Source: Gammaproteobacteria bacterium
GTDB taxonomy: Bacteria; Pseudomonadota; Gammaproteobacteria; SZUA-140
NCBI GenBank assembly: GCA_003230195.1
Contig: QIHH01000125.1
Coordinates: forward strand, 1 to 5,159
Reading direction: 5' to 3'
DNA: 5,159 nucleotides
Part shown: positions 1 to 5,159 of the stretch, piece after piece
Numbering within the stretch: position 1 is the stretch's first letter
How the letters are laid out: each line of letters starts with the position of its first letter
Program-made: the position numbers and the translations under genes
The notes under the pieces: generated by a model
Databases searched by the model: none
Seen by the model: only the letters and a program-made list of their open reading frames with translations
Told to the model about the DNA's origin: nothing

Positions 1-115
1 CCCAGATGAGGTTTACTATCAATATCAAACTATTTCACAAGCTGCCTGAGCTTGATTGACACCATGTTAGCGCTTAACTTTTCCTCAGGTTATCCAGGTG
101 AAGGAGGCCACTTCA
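1..115 (+). mobile_element. Possible right end of an IS3-type insertion sequence (partial)
   Basis: The window seems to open inside the right end of an insertion sequence. Two things are visible: a short open frame ending at 49 whose peptide resembles the tail of an integrase-type (DDE) transposase, and, 66 bases after its stop, the string GGAGGCCACTTCA (103-115). Read inward this is TGAAGTGGCCTCC, which starts with TG as the terminal repeats of IS3-family elements do. A C-rich inner part is also common in that family. The element would continue left of the window. The other end and the target duplication cannot be seen, so the family and the exact boundary are inferred. The bases just outside, CTAAG, would be the candidate target duplication. 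Confidence 0.35.
2..49 (+). CDS. Possible C-terminal tail of a DDE transposase (partial)
   Basis: Bases 2-49 are open to the left edge and encode 15 residues, PDEVYYQYQTISQAA, then stop TGA. Integrase-type transposases (IS3 and IS481 groups) often end shortly after a motif like TP-x-E-V-Y, and the first residues here fit it. The other two plus frames stop at 9 and 59. With only 15 residues the assignment is weak, and it could be a chance reading. The supporting context is the candidate IS3-like end repeat 66 bases downstream. Confidence 0.3.
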   Translation, partial: PDEVYYQYQTISQAA

Positions 116-116
116 C
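98..116. repeat. 6-bp inverted repeat at possible IS end
   Basis: GTGAAG (98-103) and CTTCAC (111-116) are perfect inverted copies separated by seven bases. The repeat covers the candidate IS3-type terminal repeat. Followed by a T run at 127-131, it could also fold as a weak hairpin at the end of a transcript reading rightward, but eight or more bases separate stem and T run, which is poor for an intrinsic terminator. Confidence 0.4.
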
Positions 117-126
117 TAAGACGGTA

Positions 127-141
127 TTTTTAGAGGTGCCC
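127..141. repeat. Motif resembling an IS5-family terminal repeat
   Basis: The string TTTTTAGAGGTGCCC, read inward as GGGCACCTCTAAAAA, resembles the right-end terminal repeat of some IS5-family elements. The next bases, TTTAG, contain TTAG, which fits the YTAR target known for IS5 itself. No IS5 transposase is visible. If real, this is a relic into which the neighbouring IS3-type element inserted. A 15-base match recalled from memory is weak evidence. Confidence 0.25.
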
Positions 142-240
142 TTTAGAAAAATCACCTATGATAAATCTAAAGAACTCTTCAGAAGTTTCATCGATAGCCG
201 CTAGAATAAATAATCATTTCATCACACGTTACACAATCAC

Positions 241-645
241 ATGAGCACACGAATCAGGAATTCCCCTAGGCTTCGAACAGTACCCGCATCTATTAATGCC
301 GAACTCTACAATCTTGCACTGCTAGCGACACTCAGACTTGAGGCGCCACTTCGCATACACCTACCAGGCATTAAAACAATCGATGCGGTCATCAATAAAA
401 AAGCATGGATCTGCCTAGATCGTGCAATGTACGACCTACCAGCCCTTGCATGGACTCAGATTAATCAAAAGGGAAGAAACGCGCTACATACACCTGTCGA
501 CTGCGAACTACACTACTATCACATCCACGCAAATATTTCGGCTCATAAAGTACTGACCAGCCTTTATGGTGCGCTGAAAGAAGTACTGGCAAATGCAGCA
601 CCTAGTCAACTAGGAAAAATAATTGTACTGCCACTTCCTAAATAG
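241..645 (+). CDS. Hypothetical protein, 134 aa, unknown function
   Basis: I do not recognise the function. The frame encodes 134 residues with no signal peptide or membrane segment, so a cytosolic protein is likely. The N-terminus is basic (six Arg or Lys within about the first 12 residues counting R4, R6, R10, R12). A compact-looking core follows (about 20-115), with aliphatic stretches, tryptophans at 56 and 71, and histidines at 83, 91, 94, 96 and 102. Two cysteines lie at 58 and 88. Residues 101-118 look like an amphipathic helix. ATG 241 is the only reasonable start: stops lie in frame at 202 and 211, and the next Met is residue 63. No good ribosome binding site precedes it. It is transcribed toward the leftward genes, ending 145 bases from them, and lies just beside the possible mobile-element border. 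Confidence 0.7.
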   Translation: MSTRIRNSPRLRTVPASINAELYNLALLATLRLEAPLRIHLPGIKTIDAVINKKAWICLDRAMYDLPALAWTQINQKGRNALHTPVDCELHYYHIHANISAHKVLTSLYGALKEVLANAAPSQLGKIIVLPLPK

Positions 646-769
646 ATAAGCGTGCAATAAACACCAGACTTTCAGATAACAGACGTTGATAACATTCAGA
701 AATAAAAGTGGATTACAGAAGGGAATAAGGCAGAAAACGATATGAATATGAAGGTATGCTTAAAAATGG

Positions 770-788
770 AAATTAAATAACTTAATTT
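770..788. terminator. AT-only hairpin between convergent genes, weak terminator candidate
   Basis: AAATTAA (770-776) and TTAATTT (782-788) are a perfect 7-bp inverted repeat with a five-base loop, two bases past the stop of the leftward gene at 791. On the minus strand a short T run follows after two C bases. It lies between two convergent genes, where a terminator working in both directions would be expected. The stem has no G-C pair, so it would be weak; chance is possible in AT-rich DNA. The rest of 646-790 holds nothing else I can support. Confidence 0.25.
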
Positions 789-790
789 TC

Positions 791-1123
791 TTAGCCAAGC
801 ATTACCCGTTTACGACCTCTAATTTTATTTTTTCGTTCACGCAGGATGCGCATTTTTTTCGCTTTCTCTTTTTCAAATGTAACTACTGCTTCGTTTAAAT
901 TAATCGAGCCACGTTCAACTTGCTGGCACAAACCACTACGCAAACGATGCAGACTTTTCCAAGTCGAAAAATATTTATATTTAGAAACCGATTTTTCCCA
1001 CTGCTGACTACCTTTGGACGCATCACAATAATTATCGCTCGCCGCCATTGCAGAATGAGCACCAAAAGAAAGTAGCGTGATCATGATAATAACGTTGATC
1101 TTCATACTGGATATATCGTCCAT
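791..1123 (-). CDS. Small basic exported protein of unknown function
   Basis: This encodes 110 residues from ATG 1123, or 104 from the internal ATG at 1105. Residues 7-27 form a classical Sec signal peptide: Met-Lys, a hydrophobic core (VIIMITLLSFGAHS) and Ala-x-Ala before a likely cut after A27. The mature part would be about 83 residues with two cysteines (C33 and C66), which could form a disulfide in the periplasm. The C-terminal 25 residues are extremely basic (KEKAKKMRILRERKNKIRGRKR, split here as residues 85-106) and probably helical. Only a weak AGAAG lies eight bases before ATG 1123; the 1105 start has none but gives a more normal signal peptide lacking the acidic DD. It sits 95 bases after argB on the same strand, with no clear terminator between, so it may share the transcript. 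No family is recognised; a role in binding an anionic partner is only a guess from charge. Confidence 0.7.
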   Translation of the reverse strand: MDDISSMKINVIIMITLLSFGAHSAMAASDNYCDASKGSQQWEKSVSKYKYFSTWKSLHRLRSGLCQQVERGSINLNEAVVTFEKEKAKKMRILRERKNKIRGRKRVMLG

Positions 1124-1131
1124 TTCCAGTA
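1105..1131 (-). promoter_or_regulatory. 7-bp inverted repeat spanning the start of the exported protein gene
   Basis: TACTGGA (1105-1111) and TCCAGTA (1125-1131) are perfect inverted copies with a 13-base spacer. In the leftward mRNA the stem-loop would hold ATG 1123 in its loop and pair the first two bases of the internal ATG at 1105. It could be an mRNA fold that tunes initiation or a DNA site for a dimeric regulator. Only the repeat itself is seen; function is inferred. Confidence 0.3.
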
Positions 1132-1218
1132 CTTCTAAACGAGGGATAAGATAAAACCCTGTTCACAACGTCATCCACACCCAAAAGAATGGTAGCAGCA
1201 TGTTTTTTCAAACAAAAA

Positions 1219-2115
1219 TCAACTACGGCGGATCAGTGTGCCTACTCCTTGGTTAGTTAATACCTCAAGCAAGACCGCATGTGCAACACGCCCATCGATG
1301 ATATGCGCAGTATTAACGCCACCCTGCACCGCCTCCAGTGCACAACGAATTTTAGGTAACATCCCGCCATAAATAGAGCCATCAGCAATCAAACGTTCAA
1401 CATCCTTTTTTGTAATGCCCGACACAATCTTCTCATCTTTATCAAGCACGCCAGCGGTGTTTGTCAAAAGCATTAGTTTCTCAGCCTCAAGGACTTCGGC
1501 GATCTTACCCGCCACCAGGTCGGCATTAATATTATAGGACTGACCATCTTCACCTACACCAATCGGTGCAATCACAGGAATAAAATCACCGCTAACCAAC
1601 AGATCAACAACGGCGGTGTTGATGCTGGCGACTTCTCCCACGTGACCAATATCAATGATCTCAGATGCATTCATTTCCGGTGCGTTATTTGTAAACTGCA
1701 GTTTACGCGCATGAATAAGGTCACCATCTTTACCAGTCAAGCCGACCGCCGAGCCGCCATGCTGATTAATCAAGCTAACAATTTCTTTATTAACCTGACC
1801 ACCCAGTACCATCTCAACCACATCCATGGTTTCGCTGTCGGTCACGCGCATCCCTTCTACAAAGCGGCTCTCTTTACCTAGTTTTTCCAGTAGCGCGCCA
1901 ATTTGCGGCCCACCACCATGCACCACCACGGGATTCATCCCTACTAACTTCATTAACACAACATCGCGTGCAAAACTGTTTTTTAACGCATCATCCACCA
2001 TCGCATTTCCACCGTATTTAATCACAATGGTTTTCCCTGAAAAGCGCTGTATATAAGGCAATGCCTCAGTTAGCACTTGCGCAATATTCATTGCAGATGT
2101 CACGTCTAATGTCAT
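1219..2115 (-). CDS. argB: Acetylglutamate kinase, arginine-sensitive type
   Basis: ArgB phosphorylates N-acetyl-L-glutamate with ATP, the second step of arginine synthesis, in the cytosol. From ATG 2115 the protein has 298 residues, close to the ~300 of Pseudomonas-type enzymes. The frame extends four codons to a TTG at 2127, but a GAG seven bases before ATG 2115 favours the shorter start. Amino acid kinase motifs are all present: KYGG at 33-36 (catalytic Lys), HGGGPQ at 66-71 (substrate glycine loop), RVTD near 90, NINAD near 195-199 (catalytic Asp), LTNTAGVLDKD near 217-227 and GGMLPK near 250-255 (second catalytic Lys). An extra N-terminal helix (about 9-25) precedes the first strand, and the end reads HIIDGR then HAVLLE and GVGT. 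These are the marks of hexameric enzymes inhibited by arginine, so feedback inhibition is likely. It lies about 64 bases after the phosphohexomutase gene. Confidence 0.96.
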   Translation of the reverse strand: MTLDVTSAMNIAQVLTEALPYIQRFSGKTIVIKYGGNAMVDDALKNSFARDVVLMKLVGMNPVVVHGGGPQIGALLEKLGKESRFVEGMRVTDSETMDVVEMVLGGQVNKEIVSLINQHGGSAVGLTGKDGDLIHARKLQFTNNAPEMNASEIIDIGHVGEVASINTAVVDLLVSGDFIPVIAPIGVGEDGQSYNINADLVAGKIAEVLEAEKLMLLTNTAGVLDKDEKIVSGITKKDVERLIADGSIYGGMLPKIRCALEAVQGGVNTAHIIDGRVAHAVLLEVLTNQGVGTLIRRS

Positions 2116-2122
2116 ATTATTT

Positions 2123-2125
2123 CTC
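2123..2125 (-). promoter_or_regulatory. Short ribosome binding site deciding the argB start
   Basis: On the minus strand GAG(A) lies seven bases before ATG 2115. It overlaps the upstream in-frame TTG (2127), which would have no site of its own. This supports starting ArgB at 2115 with MTLDV rather than four codons earlier. Confidence 0.5.
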
Positions 2126-2179
2126 AATCAGTAAAACTATTTTTTGGCGTAATAGCTGCCAGCATCAAACAACTTAGCA

Positions 2180-3562
2180 CTAAAATGGAAGCACCAGATC
2201 AGCAGATATTTTTAACATCTCTGTTTTAAACATCTCCTGAATTCGCCGTAGTGCATCTTCATTATCCGCTTCAAAACGAATCACTAAACAAGGCGTTGTA
2301 TTAGAGGCCCGCACCAATCCCCAGCCATCGCCAAAATCAACACGCATACCATCAATCGTCGTTACCTCACCATCATCAAAACTAACTTCTGCAAGAAACC
2401 GTTTAACAAAGGCATGATGCTCACCTTCTACCATTTTCACCTGCAGCTCAGGTGTACTACAAGATTCTGGTAGCGTTGCAAAAAGATCCTTTGGTACAGC
2501 GTCACTGTTAGTCAAAATTTCCAGCAGACGTGCCCCCGTATAGATACCATCATCAAACCCATACCAGCGCTCTTTAAAAAAGATATGGCCGCTCATCTCA
2601 CCCGCCAACAATGCTCCACTCTCTTTCATCTTGGCCTTTATCAACGAATGACCTGTTTTCCACATTAATGGTTTTCCACCATGCTGCTCAATCACCTTGC
2701 CGAGGTGATTACTGCATTTGATATCATAAATAATTTCTGCACCGGGATTCCGAGAGAGCACATCCGCTGCATACAGCATCATCTGTCTATCTGGCCAGAT
2801 GATATGCCCTGATGAATCCACTACTCCCAGCCGATCACCATCACCATCAAATGCAAAGCCTAGATCAGCGTTATACGCCTTCACTGCCAGAATCATATCC
2901 TGCAAATTTTTTGGCTGGCTCGGATCGGGATGGTGATTGGGGAAATTCCCATCCACCTCACAAAAAAGCTCAATCACATCACAGCCCAGTTTTTTCAGGA
3001 GCAGAGGCGCAATAACACCAGCCACCCCGTTTCCACAATCGACAACTACTTTAAGCTGATTCGGTAATTTAATATCATCCAGCACACAGGCAAGATAATC
3101 AGGAGTTATATCGATCACACGATATTTCCCTTCATCCTCTAGGTGATAATCCGCCTGTTCGATACGGTGCCTTAGACTTTGAATGGCTTCTTCAGCTAAC
3201 GTTTCGCCATCCAGCATCATTTTAAAACCATTATAGCCAGCTGGATTGTGACTCCCCGTCACCATCACACCAGAACCAATATCCAGATAGTGTGTTGCAA
3301 AATATAACAACGGTGTTGGCACCATACCAACATCAATCACATCACGACCAGTGTCTCTCAACCCTTTCGTTAGCGCTGTAACAAACAGTTTTCCGGAAAG
3401 TCGTCCATCACGTGCCACCGCAACAGTCTTCTGTTGGCGCGCATGCGCCTCACTGCCGATCGCCCGCCCAATGTTGTAGACCACCTCTTCCGTCAGTGTC
3501 TCACCAACGATACCGCGGATGTCATACGCTTTAAAAATGGATGCGGAGACATTGCTACCCAT
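2180..3562 (-). CDS. algC: Phosphomannomutase/phosphoglucomutase
   Basis: This enzyme interconverts hexose 6-phosphates and 1-phosphates (mannose and glucose), supplying GDP-mannose and UDP-glucose routes to LPS core and exopolysaccharide. The protein has 460 residues, almost the length of Pseudomonas AlgC (463). The four domains of the alpha-D-phosphohexomutase family are recognisable. Near the start is KAYDIRG (11-17). TGSHNP (102-107) holds the phosphoserine S104. DGDGDR (239-244) gives the three metal-binding Asp residues. GEMSGH (321-326), followed by a WYGFDDG stretch, forms the sugar-specificity loop. RASNTTP (418-424) is the phosphate-binding loop of the last domain. No key residue is missing. 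ATG 3562 is preceded by AGGGAG 11 bases upstream and by an in-frame TAG just before that. It starts 39 bases after dut. The position between dut and argB matches algC of Pseudomonas; manB or cpsG are names used for the same family. Whether it acts mainly on mannose or glucose cannot be told from sequence. Confidence 0.95.
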   Translation of the reverse strand: MGSNVSASIFKAYDIRGIVGETLTEEVVYNIGRAIGSEAHARQQKTVAVARDGRLSGKLFVTALTKGLRDTGRDVIDVGMVPTPLLYFATHYLDIGSGVMVTGSHNPAGYNGFKMMLDGETLAEEAIQSLRHRIEQADYHLEDEGKYRVIDITPDYLACVLDDIKLPNQLKVVVDCGNGVAGVIAPLLLKKLGCDVIELFCEVDGNFPNHHPDPSQPKNLQDMILAVKAYNADLGFAFDGDGDRLGVVDSSGHIIWPDRQMMLYAADVLSRNPGAEIIYDIKCSNHLGKVIEQHGGKPLMWKTGHSLIKAKMKESGALLAGEMSGHIFFKERWYGFDDGIYTGARLLEILTNSDAVPKDLFATLPESCSTPELQVKMVEGEHHAFVKRFLAEVSFDDGEVTTIDGMRVDFGDGWGLVRASNTTPCLVIRFEADNEDALRRIQEMFKTEMLKISADLVLPF

Positions 3563-3601
3563 AACCAGTACTACTCCCTATCTTGTTTTATTCAATTCTT
3601 A

Positions 3602-4057
3602 CTAGTGCCGTCCAGAATGACCAAAGCCACCAGCACCACGATCACTGCTATCAAATTCATCAACCACTTCAAAGCTTGCTTGCACGACTGGCACAAATAC
3701 CATCTGCGCAATACGCTCGCCAACATTAATTTCAAATGAGGTATCGCCGCGATTCCAGCATGAGACAAACAACTGCCCCTGATAATCAGAATCAATTAAG
3801 CCCACCAGATTCCCTAGCACAATGCCATGCTTATGGCCCAGCCCTGAACGTGGTAACAACACAGCCGCAAGTGAAGGATCAGCAATATGAATGGCTAGTC
3901 CAGTTGGAATCAATTTCGTCTCACCCGGCTTGATCTCCAACACCTCGTCGATACACGCACGCAGATCCATCCCCGCCGATCCTTCTGTGGCGTATGCAGG
4001 CAATGGCAATTCATTGCCAATACGTGGATCAAGAATTTTCAGTTGAATTTTTTGCAT
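3602..4057 (-). CDS. dut: Deoxyuridine 5'-triphosphate nucleotidohydrolase (dUTPase)
   Basis: Dut hydrolyses dUTP to dUMP and pyrophosphate, keeping uracil out of DNA and feeding thymidylate synthesis. It is a homotrimer in the cytosol. From ATG 4057 it has 151 residues, the usual bacterial length. All five trimeric dUTPase motifs are present: AGMDLRA (28-34), PRSGLG (69-74), GLIDSDYQG (86-94, catalytic Asp D89 and uracil-selecting Tyr Y92), GERIAQMVF (113-121) and the flexible C-terminal loop RGAGGFGHSG (140-149) that closes over the substrate. The frame opens one codon earlier at a TTG (4060), but GGAG lies seven bases before ATG 4057. The first 29 bases overlap the end of coaBC, so translation of the two is probably coupled. 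The coaBC-dut pairing is widespread in Gammaproteobacteria. Confidence 0.97.
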   Translation of the reverse strand: MQKIQLKILDPRIGNELPLPAYATEGSAGMDLRACIDEVLEIKPGETKLIPTGLAIHIADPSLAAVLLPRSGLGHKHGIVLGNLVGLIDSDYQGQLFVSCWNRGDTSFEINVGERIAQMVFVPVVQASFEVVDEFDSSDRGAGGFGHSGRH

Positions 4058-5159
4058 CAAACCTCTCCGCTATAATTTTAATCAATAAGCGCGCTAATTT
4101 TTCTTTAGATGCCATGTGCAACTCAACACCACCATTTGGCCACAACACAGTTAATGCATTTTCATCACTATCAAAACCACCGCGCTCACCCCCCACCCAG
4201 TTGGCGGCAATCAAATCCAGCGACTTTTTTTCTAATTTGATGCGCGCATTTTTTTCCAGGTGCTCGGTCTCAGCGGCAAAACCCACCACAAACATGTCAC
4301 CGCTGTTTTCTGCAATGGTTGCCAAAATATCCGGCGTCTGCTCAAGCATGAGCTGCGTACTACCAGCCTGTTTTTTAATCTTCTGCGCCGCCACCTGTAG
4401 CGGACGGTAATCAGCCACTGCCGCAGCTGCAATCACAATATCCTGTGCCACATGCGCCTGCACTACCGCCAGCATCTGCTCTGCTGAACGCACATCGATT
4501 CGCGAGACTCGAGCCGGGGTATCAAGCGACACAGGGCCACTGATCAATGTCACCAACGCACCCGCCTCAACCGCTGCTGCAGCGATCGAAAAGCCCATTT
4601 TGCCAGAGCTACGATTTGAGATATAGCGCACCGGATCAATATCCTCCTGCGTTGGCCCTGCCGTCACCAATACGCGACAGCCCGCCAATATCCCCACCTC
4701 AAACTGTTCAGCGCATTTTGCAACGATTTGATCAGGTTCCAGCATCCGCCCAGCACCCACATCACCACACGCCTGCTCACCCATCGCAGGCCCCAATAGC
4801 ATCGCGCCTCGTTCGGCCAGCATTGCCACATTGGCCTGTGTCGCCGCATTTGCCCACATCTGCTGGTTCATCGCCGGTGCCACCGCCAACGGCGCTGCAC
4901 TTGCGAGGCAAATCGCAGAAAGCAGATCATCCGCCCGCCCTTGGGCCAGCCTAGCAATGAAATTGGCGCTCGCAGGTCCGACCACTATCAGATCTGCCCA
5001 GCGCGCCTGCTCAATATGCCCCATGGTTGCCTCAGCATCCGCATCCATCAATGCACAGCACACCGGCCGCCCAGAGAGCGTTTGCAGGGTAAAGGGCGTT
5101 ACAAAAGCCTGTGCTGCTTCGGTCATCACCACTTGCACGGTTGCACCAGCATCTATCAG
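4029..5159 (-). CDS. coaBC: Bifunctional phosphopantothenoylcysteine decarboxylase/synthetase (5' end outside window)
   Basis: CoaBC joins cysteine to 4'-phosphopantothenate with CTP, then decarboxylates the product to 4'-phosphopantetheine, steps two and three of coenzyme A synthesis. The visible 376 residues are open to the right edge and begin LIDAGATVQVVMTEAA, which is internal to the family. The GTG at 5138 is therefore not the start, and about 27 residues including the flavin-binding N-terminus are missing. The FMN-dependent CoaC half shows His 48, PAMN (95-98) and Cys 131 in the QACGD motif. Their spacing of 50 and 33 equals that of E. coli H75, N125 and C158. The CoaB half starts near CRVLVTAGPTQEDIDP and carries SNRSSGKMG (181-189), ADYRP, the KIKK motif (260-263) with the nucleotide-contacting Lys, and VVGFAAET. 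No key residue is missing. It is first in the visible operon, and its stop lies inside the start of dut. Confidence 0.97.
   Translation of the reverse strand: MIDAGATVQVVMTEAAQAFVTPFTLQTLSGRPVCCALMDADAEATMGHIEQARWADLIVVGPASANFIARLAQGRADDLLSAICLASAAPLAVAPAMNQQMWANAATQANVAMLAERGAMLLGPAMGEQACGDVGAGRMLEPDQIVAKCAEQFEVGILAGCRVLVTAGPTQEDIDPVRYISNRSSGKMGFSIAAAAVEAGALVTLISGPVSLDTPARVSRIDVRSAEQMLAVVQAHVAQDIVIAAAAVADYRPLQVAAQKIKKQAGSTQLMLEQTPDILATIAENSGDMFVVGFAAETEHLEKNARIKLEKKSLDLIAANWVGGERGGFDSDENALTVLWPNGGVELHMASKEKLARLLIKIIAERFDAKNSTENS
4062..4068 (-). promoter_or_regulatory. Ribosome binding site of dut, inside the end of coaBC
   Basis: GGAGAGG on the minus strand ends four bases before ATG 4057, with its GGAG core seven bases away. 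It is a strong match to the Shine-Dalgarno consensus and fixes the dut start at 4057 rather than the TTG at 4060. It lies wholly within coaBC codons, as expected for translational coupling. Confidence 0.75.

Noticed and set aside
64..204. A 46-codon plus-strand frame starting at ATG 64
   Set aside because: It runs through the candidate insertion-sequence ends, has no ribosome binding site and resembles no family; a chance frame is more likely.
202..207. TAGAAT as a -10 promoter box for the gene at 241
   Set aside because: No credible -35 element lies 16-18 bases upstream, and such hexamers are common in AT-rich DNA.
601..614. Hairpin CCTAG-TCAA-CTAGG at the end of the 134-aa gene
   Set aside because: It lies inside the coding sequence, has only a 5-bp stem and no T run follows on the plus strand.
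1201..1218. T and A runs after the argB stop as an intrinsic terminator
   Set aside because: The possible stem is only A-T pairs with no stable core, so I cannot claim that transcription ends before the next gene.
3592..3795. Second minus-strand frame overlapping dut
   Set aside because: It is out of frame inside a clear dUTPase gene and has no recognisable domain.
4547..4954. Plus-strand proline-rich frame opposite coaBC
   Set aside because: It is antisense to strongly conserved CoaBC codons; the proline and serine richness reflects complementary codons, not a gene.

Overview
The window looks like a gammaproteobacterial chromosome segment of moderate G+C. Four genes read leftward (minus strand) in the order coaBC, dut, phosphomannomutase/phosphoglucomutase (algC/manB type) and argB. 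This is the arrangement known from Pseudomonas and relatives. All four proteins keep their family motifs and look intact, except that coaBC runs off the right edge and lacks its first ~27 codons here. No species is named with confidence.

Layout from right to left. coaBC (bases 5159 to 4029) makes the phosphopantetheine part of coenzyme A. Its end overlaps the start of dut (4057 to 3602) by 29 bases. dut makes the dUTPase that keeps uracil out of DNA and supplies dUMP for thymidylate. After 39 bases comes the phosphohexomutase gene (3562 to 2180), which feeds GDP-mannose and UDP-glucose synthesis for surface polysaccharides. After about 64 bases comes argB (2115 to 1219), the second step of arginine synthesis, carrying the N-terminal helix and C-terminal signature of arginine-inhibited enzymes. 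The tight spacing and absence of clear terminators suggest one transcript of unrelated housekeeping genes. A short same-strand gene (1123 to 791) follows, encoding a small, very basic, probably exported protein with two cysteines that I do not recognise.

The left 650 bases are different. A plus-strand gene (241 to 645) encodes a 134-residue cytosolic-looking protein of unknown function and converges on the argB-side genes. Left of it, bases 1 to about 141 look like the border of mobile DNA: a transposase-like C-terminal peptide, a possible IS3-type terminal repeat, and next to it a motif resembling an IS5-type end. These mobile-element calls rest on short motifs and are tentative.

I found no RNA gene, CRISPR array or convincing new multi-gene system. 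The items most worth a second look are the two unknown small proteins, the inverted repeat over the start of the exported one, and the mobile-element border.
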